Source: G020348185 sp964525045
GTDB lineage: Bacteria; Nitrospirota; Nitrospiria; Nitrospirales; UBA8639
Length of the DNA: 64,000 bases
NCBI GenBank assembly: GCA_964525045.1
Contig: CAZGFD010000022.1
Span: 1 to 64,000, forward strand
Direction of reading: 5' to 3'
Under the pieces are notes generated by a model that ran no database searches, was not told where the DNA came from, and saw nothing but the letters and a program-made list of their open reading frames with translations. This document shows, in pieces, positions 62,773 through 64,000 of this stretch (positions are counted from its first letter, which is position 1; every line of letters begins with the position of its first letter). The position numbers were made by a program, and so were the translations under genes.

Positions 62773-63209
62773 ACCTTCTTGCAGGTGCGGTTTTCACCTC
62801 ATCTGCATTCCAAAATTGGTCGAATCAAAATACCCGGAAAATGATGCCGCCACGGCCGTTACCGCAGTTCCTGACGAATCTTCCATTTAACCACAATAGC
62901 TATTTGCAAATGGTCAACTCGGGTAAATGCTGGGATAAGGTTTAATAGCCCAGAAGTCCGTGAGAGAATGGGACTGATGGGCCTTGTTACGGTGAATTGC
63001 GGAATGAATGATTGGATAGCAAAATCTGCTATACCGTCAGAGAAGGAAAAAGGTTGTTCAAAGGCAACCCGCAATAGGACAGTCAGATTTGTCCGCACAG
63101 CTCGTTGGGTGATTTGACACCTTCAGGTTTTGCCGAACAGCATGCAGCAACGGATCAGAAATTTACCCGGTTTTTCCTGAGTTTCACCGGTACAGAATAA
63201 GGGGTAAGC
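62773..63209. other. Intergenic region between converging genes
   Basis: About 440 bases. A minus-strand frame (62859-63098) has no recognised motif and is not supported by a ribosome-binding site. Nothing else stands out. Confidence 0.45.
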
Positions 63210-64000
63210 TCAGGGGACTTTTGGCTTTGCCCAAACAGCGAATACCTTCCGGCCCCCGCCAGCCTGTTCAGTCATCTCGTCGCGGATCCAGCAATAGGTC
63301 TTCTCCAAACCATCGCACAGACGAATGGATGGTTGCCACCCGAGATATTTCTGGATGAGAGTATTATCACTGTTGCGTCCACGTACACCCTTGGGGGCAT
63401 CGAGCTTGTATTTTCTTTTTAGCTTCACACCCGCGATAGCCTCCACGATGTCTAAAAGCTGGTTTATCGATACCAGTTCGCTGCTACCTAGATTGATCGG
63501 CTCCACGATGTCGCTTGCCATGATTGTCTCGGTACCGACGAGGCAGTCTTCAATGTACATAAAGCTGCGCGTCTGCTCGCCGTCTCCCCAGATCTCGATC
63601 TCATCCTTCTTCAACAGTTTGGCCTCAATAACCTTACGGCAGATCGCGGCGGGCGCCTTCTCGCGTCCACCAGCGTAGGTGCCGAGCGGCCCATAGACAT
63701 TATGATAGCGAGCTACTCTCGTAATGAGACCATAATCTTCAGTGAAATGCCGGCACATACGCTCGCTGAAAAGTTTTTCCCAACCGTAGCCGTCCTCGGG
63801 CATCGCTGGATAGGCGTCGCCCTCCTTGAGTGCCACCACGTTAGCGACGGTCTGCTTTTCAGCTGCGTAAACGCAGGCTGAGGATCCAAAGAAAAACCGC
63901 TCCGCGCCCACCTCGAGCGCCCCCTGAAGCATATGTGTGTTGATAAGCACCGATAGCATGCACTCGGCCTTGTGTGTCTCGATGAAGCCCATGCCACCCA
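63210..64000 (-). CDS. GDP-mannose 3,5-epimerase-like SDR protein, N-terminus outside window
   Basis: Partial: the start lies beyond the window edge, and the last bases already encode the GGMGFIE stretch typical of the family. Visible: SSACVYA (catalytic Ser strand), YGWEK (the YxxxK pair), RYHNVYGPLGTYAGGREKAPAA, WGDGEQTRSFMYIEDC and GVRGRNSDNTLI. These match plant and bacterial GDP-mannose 3,5-epimerase, which makes GDP-L-galactose and GDP-L-gulose. Here it probably supplies an unusual sugar donor for the neighbouring glycosyltransferases. Other extended SDR epimerases are possible but fit less well. Confidence 0.85.
   Translation of the reverse strand, partial: GGMGFIETHKAECMLSVLINTHMLQGALEVGAERFFFGSSACVYAAEKQTVANVVALKEGDAYPAMPEDGYGWEKLFSERMCRHFTEDYGLITRVARYHNVYGPLGTYAGGREKAPAAICRKVIEAKLLKKDEIEIWGDGEQTRSFMYIEDCLVGTETIMASDIVEPINLGSSELVSINQLLDIVEAIAGVKLKRKYKLDAPKGVRGRNSDNTLIQKYLGWQPSIRLCDGLEKTYCWIRDEMTEQAGGGRKVFAVWAKPKVP

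Noticed and set aside
62859..63098. Minus-strand 79-codon frame
   Set aside because: No recognised motif, no ribosome-binding site and no operon context.
1..64000. tRNA, rRNA or tmRNA genes
   Set aside because: I looked for T-loop motifs and CCA ends outside coding regions and found none that fold into a tRNA; a tRNAscan or Infernal run would settle this.

Overview
The window looks like a chromosomal contig from a Gram-negative, free-living bacterium with a cytochrome c-rich respiratory metabolism. It carries a full System I cytochrome c maturation operon, outer-membrane assembly (BamD), lipoprotein processing (LspA), ThiC/Thi4 thiamin synthesis, NadA, and the oxidative pentose phosphate enzymes Zwf and Gnd. 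The gene families and moderate GC fit the Nitrospirota (a Nitrospira-like nitrite oxidiser) best. That assignment is inference from family recollection; there is no rRNA or other marker in the window to prove it. I saw no tRNA, rRNA or CRISPR array.

Layout. 0-10 kb: a small CopD-like membrane protein, then the minus-strand operon ccmA-B-C-(D/E-like)-E-F-G-H-I, with tlpA and ccdA on the plus strand. Together these deliver heme and reductant for cytochrome c assembly. 10-18 kb: bamD, fabH, ispH, smc. 18-22 kb: a minus-strand set of 4Fe-4S ferredoxin, B12-binding radical SAM protein with a CCAEP tail, and an ATP-grasp ligase; this looks like an uncharacterised biosynthetic or modification system. 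22-25 kb: a DMT permease and several small unknown proteins. 25-30 kb: a thiamin operon (thiC-thi4-TPR-degenerate receiver-ygfZ) behind a promoter, a TPP riboswitch and an intrinsic terminator. 30-31.5 kb: a REP-associated tyrosine transposase next to a 99-bp tandem array of paired palindromes, with related palindrome pairs elsewhere in the window. 31.5-40 kb: nadA, ileS-lspA, ttuB-ttuA, gnd-zwf.

40-64 kb is accessory in character. It holds long non-coding stretches, a decayed sulfotransferase, an IS3 remnant and many secreted or surface-glycan proteins: an arylsulfotransferase-like protein with three 100-residue repeats, a thymidine-kinase-like/zinc/methyltransferase fusion, an Stf0-type sulfotransferase overlapping an unknown protein, a second sulfotransferase, a large glycosidase-like lipoprotein, a sulfotransferase-coiled-coil-GT2-GT4 giant protein interrupted by an assembly gap, a WbsX/GH99-like protein, a GT2 glycosyltransferase and a GDP-mannose 3,5-epimerase-like protein cut by the window edge. 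I infer a locus for making and sulfating a surface polysaccharide or glycan.

Two further layers run through the intergenic DNA: palindromic REP-like pairs, and tracts with a 7-bp periodicity resembling the heptanucleotide STRRs of cyanobacteria. Two 100-N assembly gaps (30910-31009, 57360-57459) both fall inside tandem repeats, so the true sizes of those loci are unknown.
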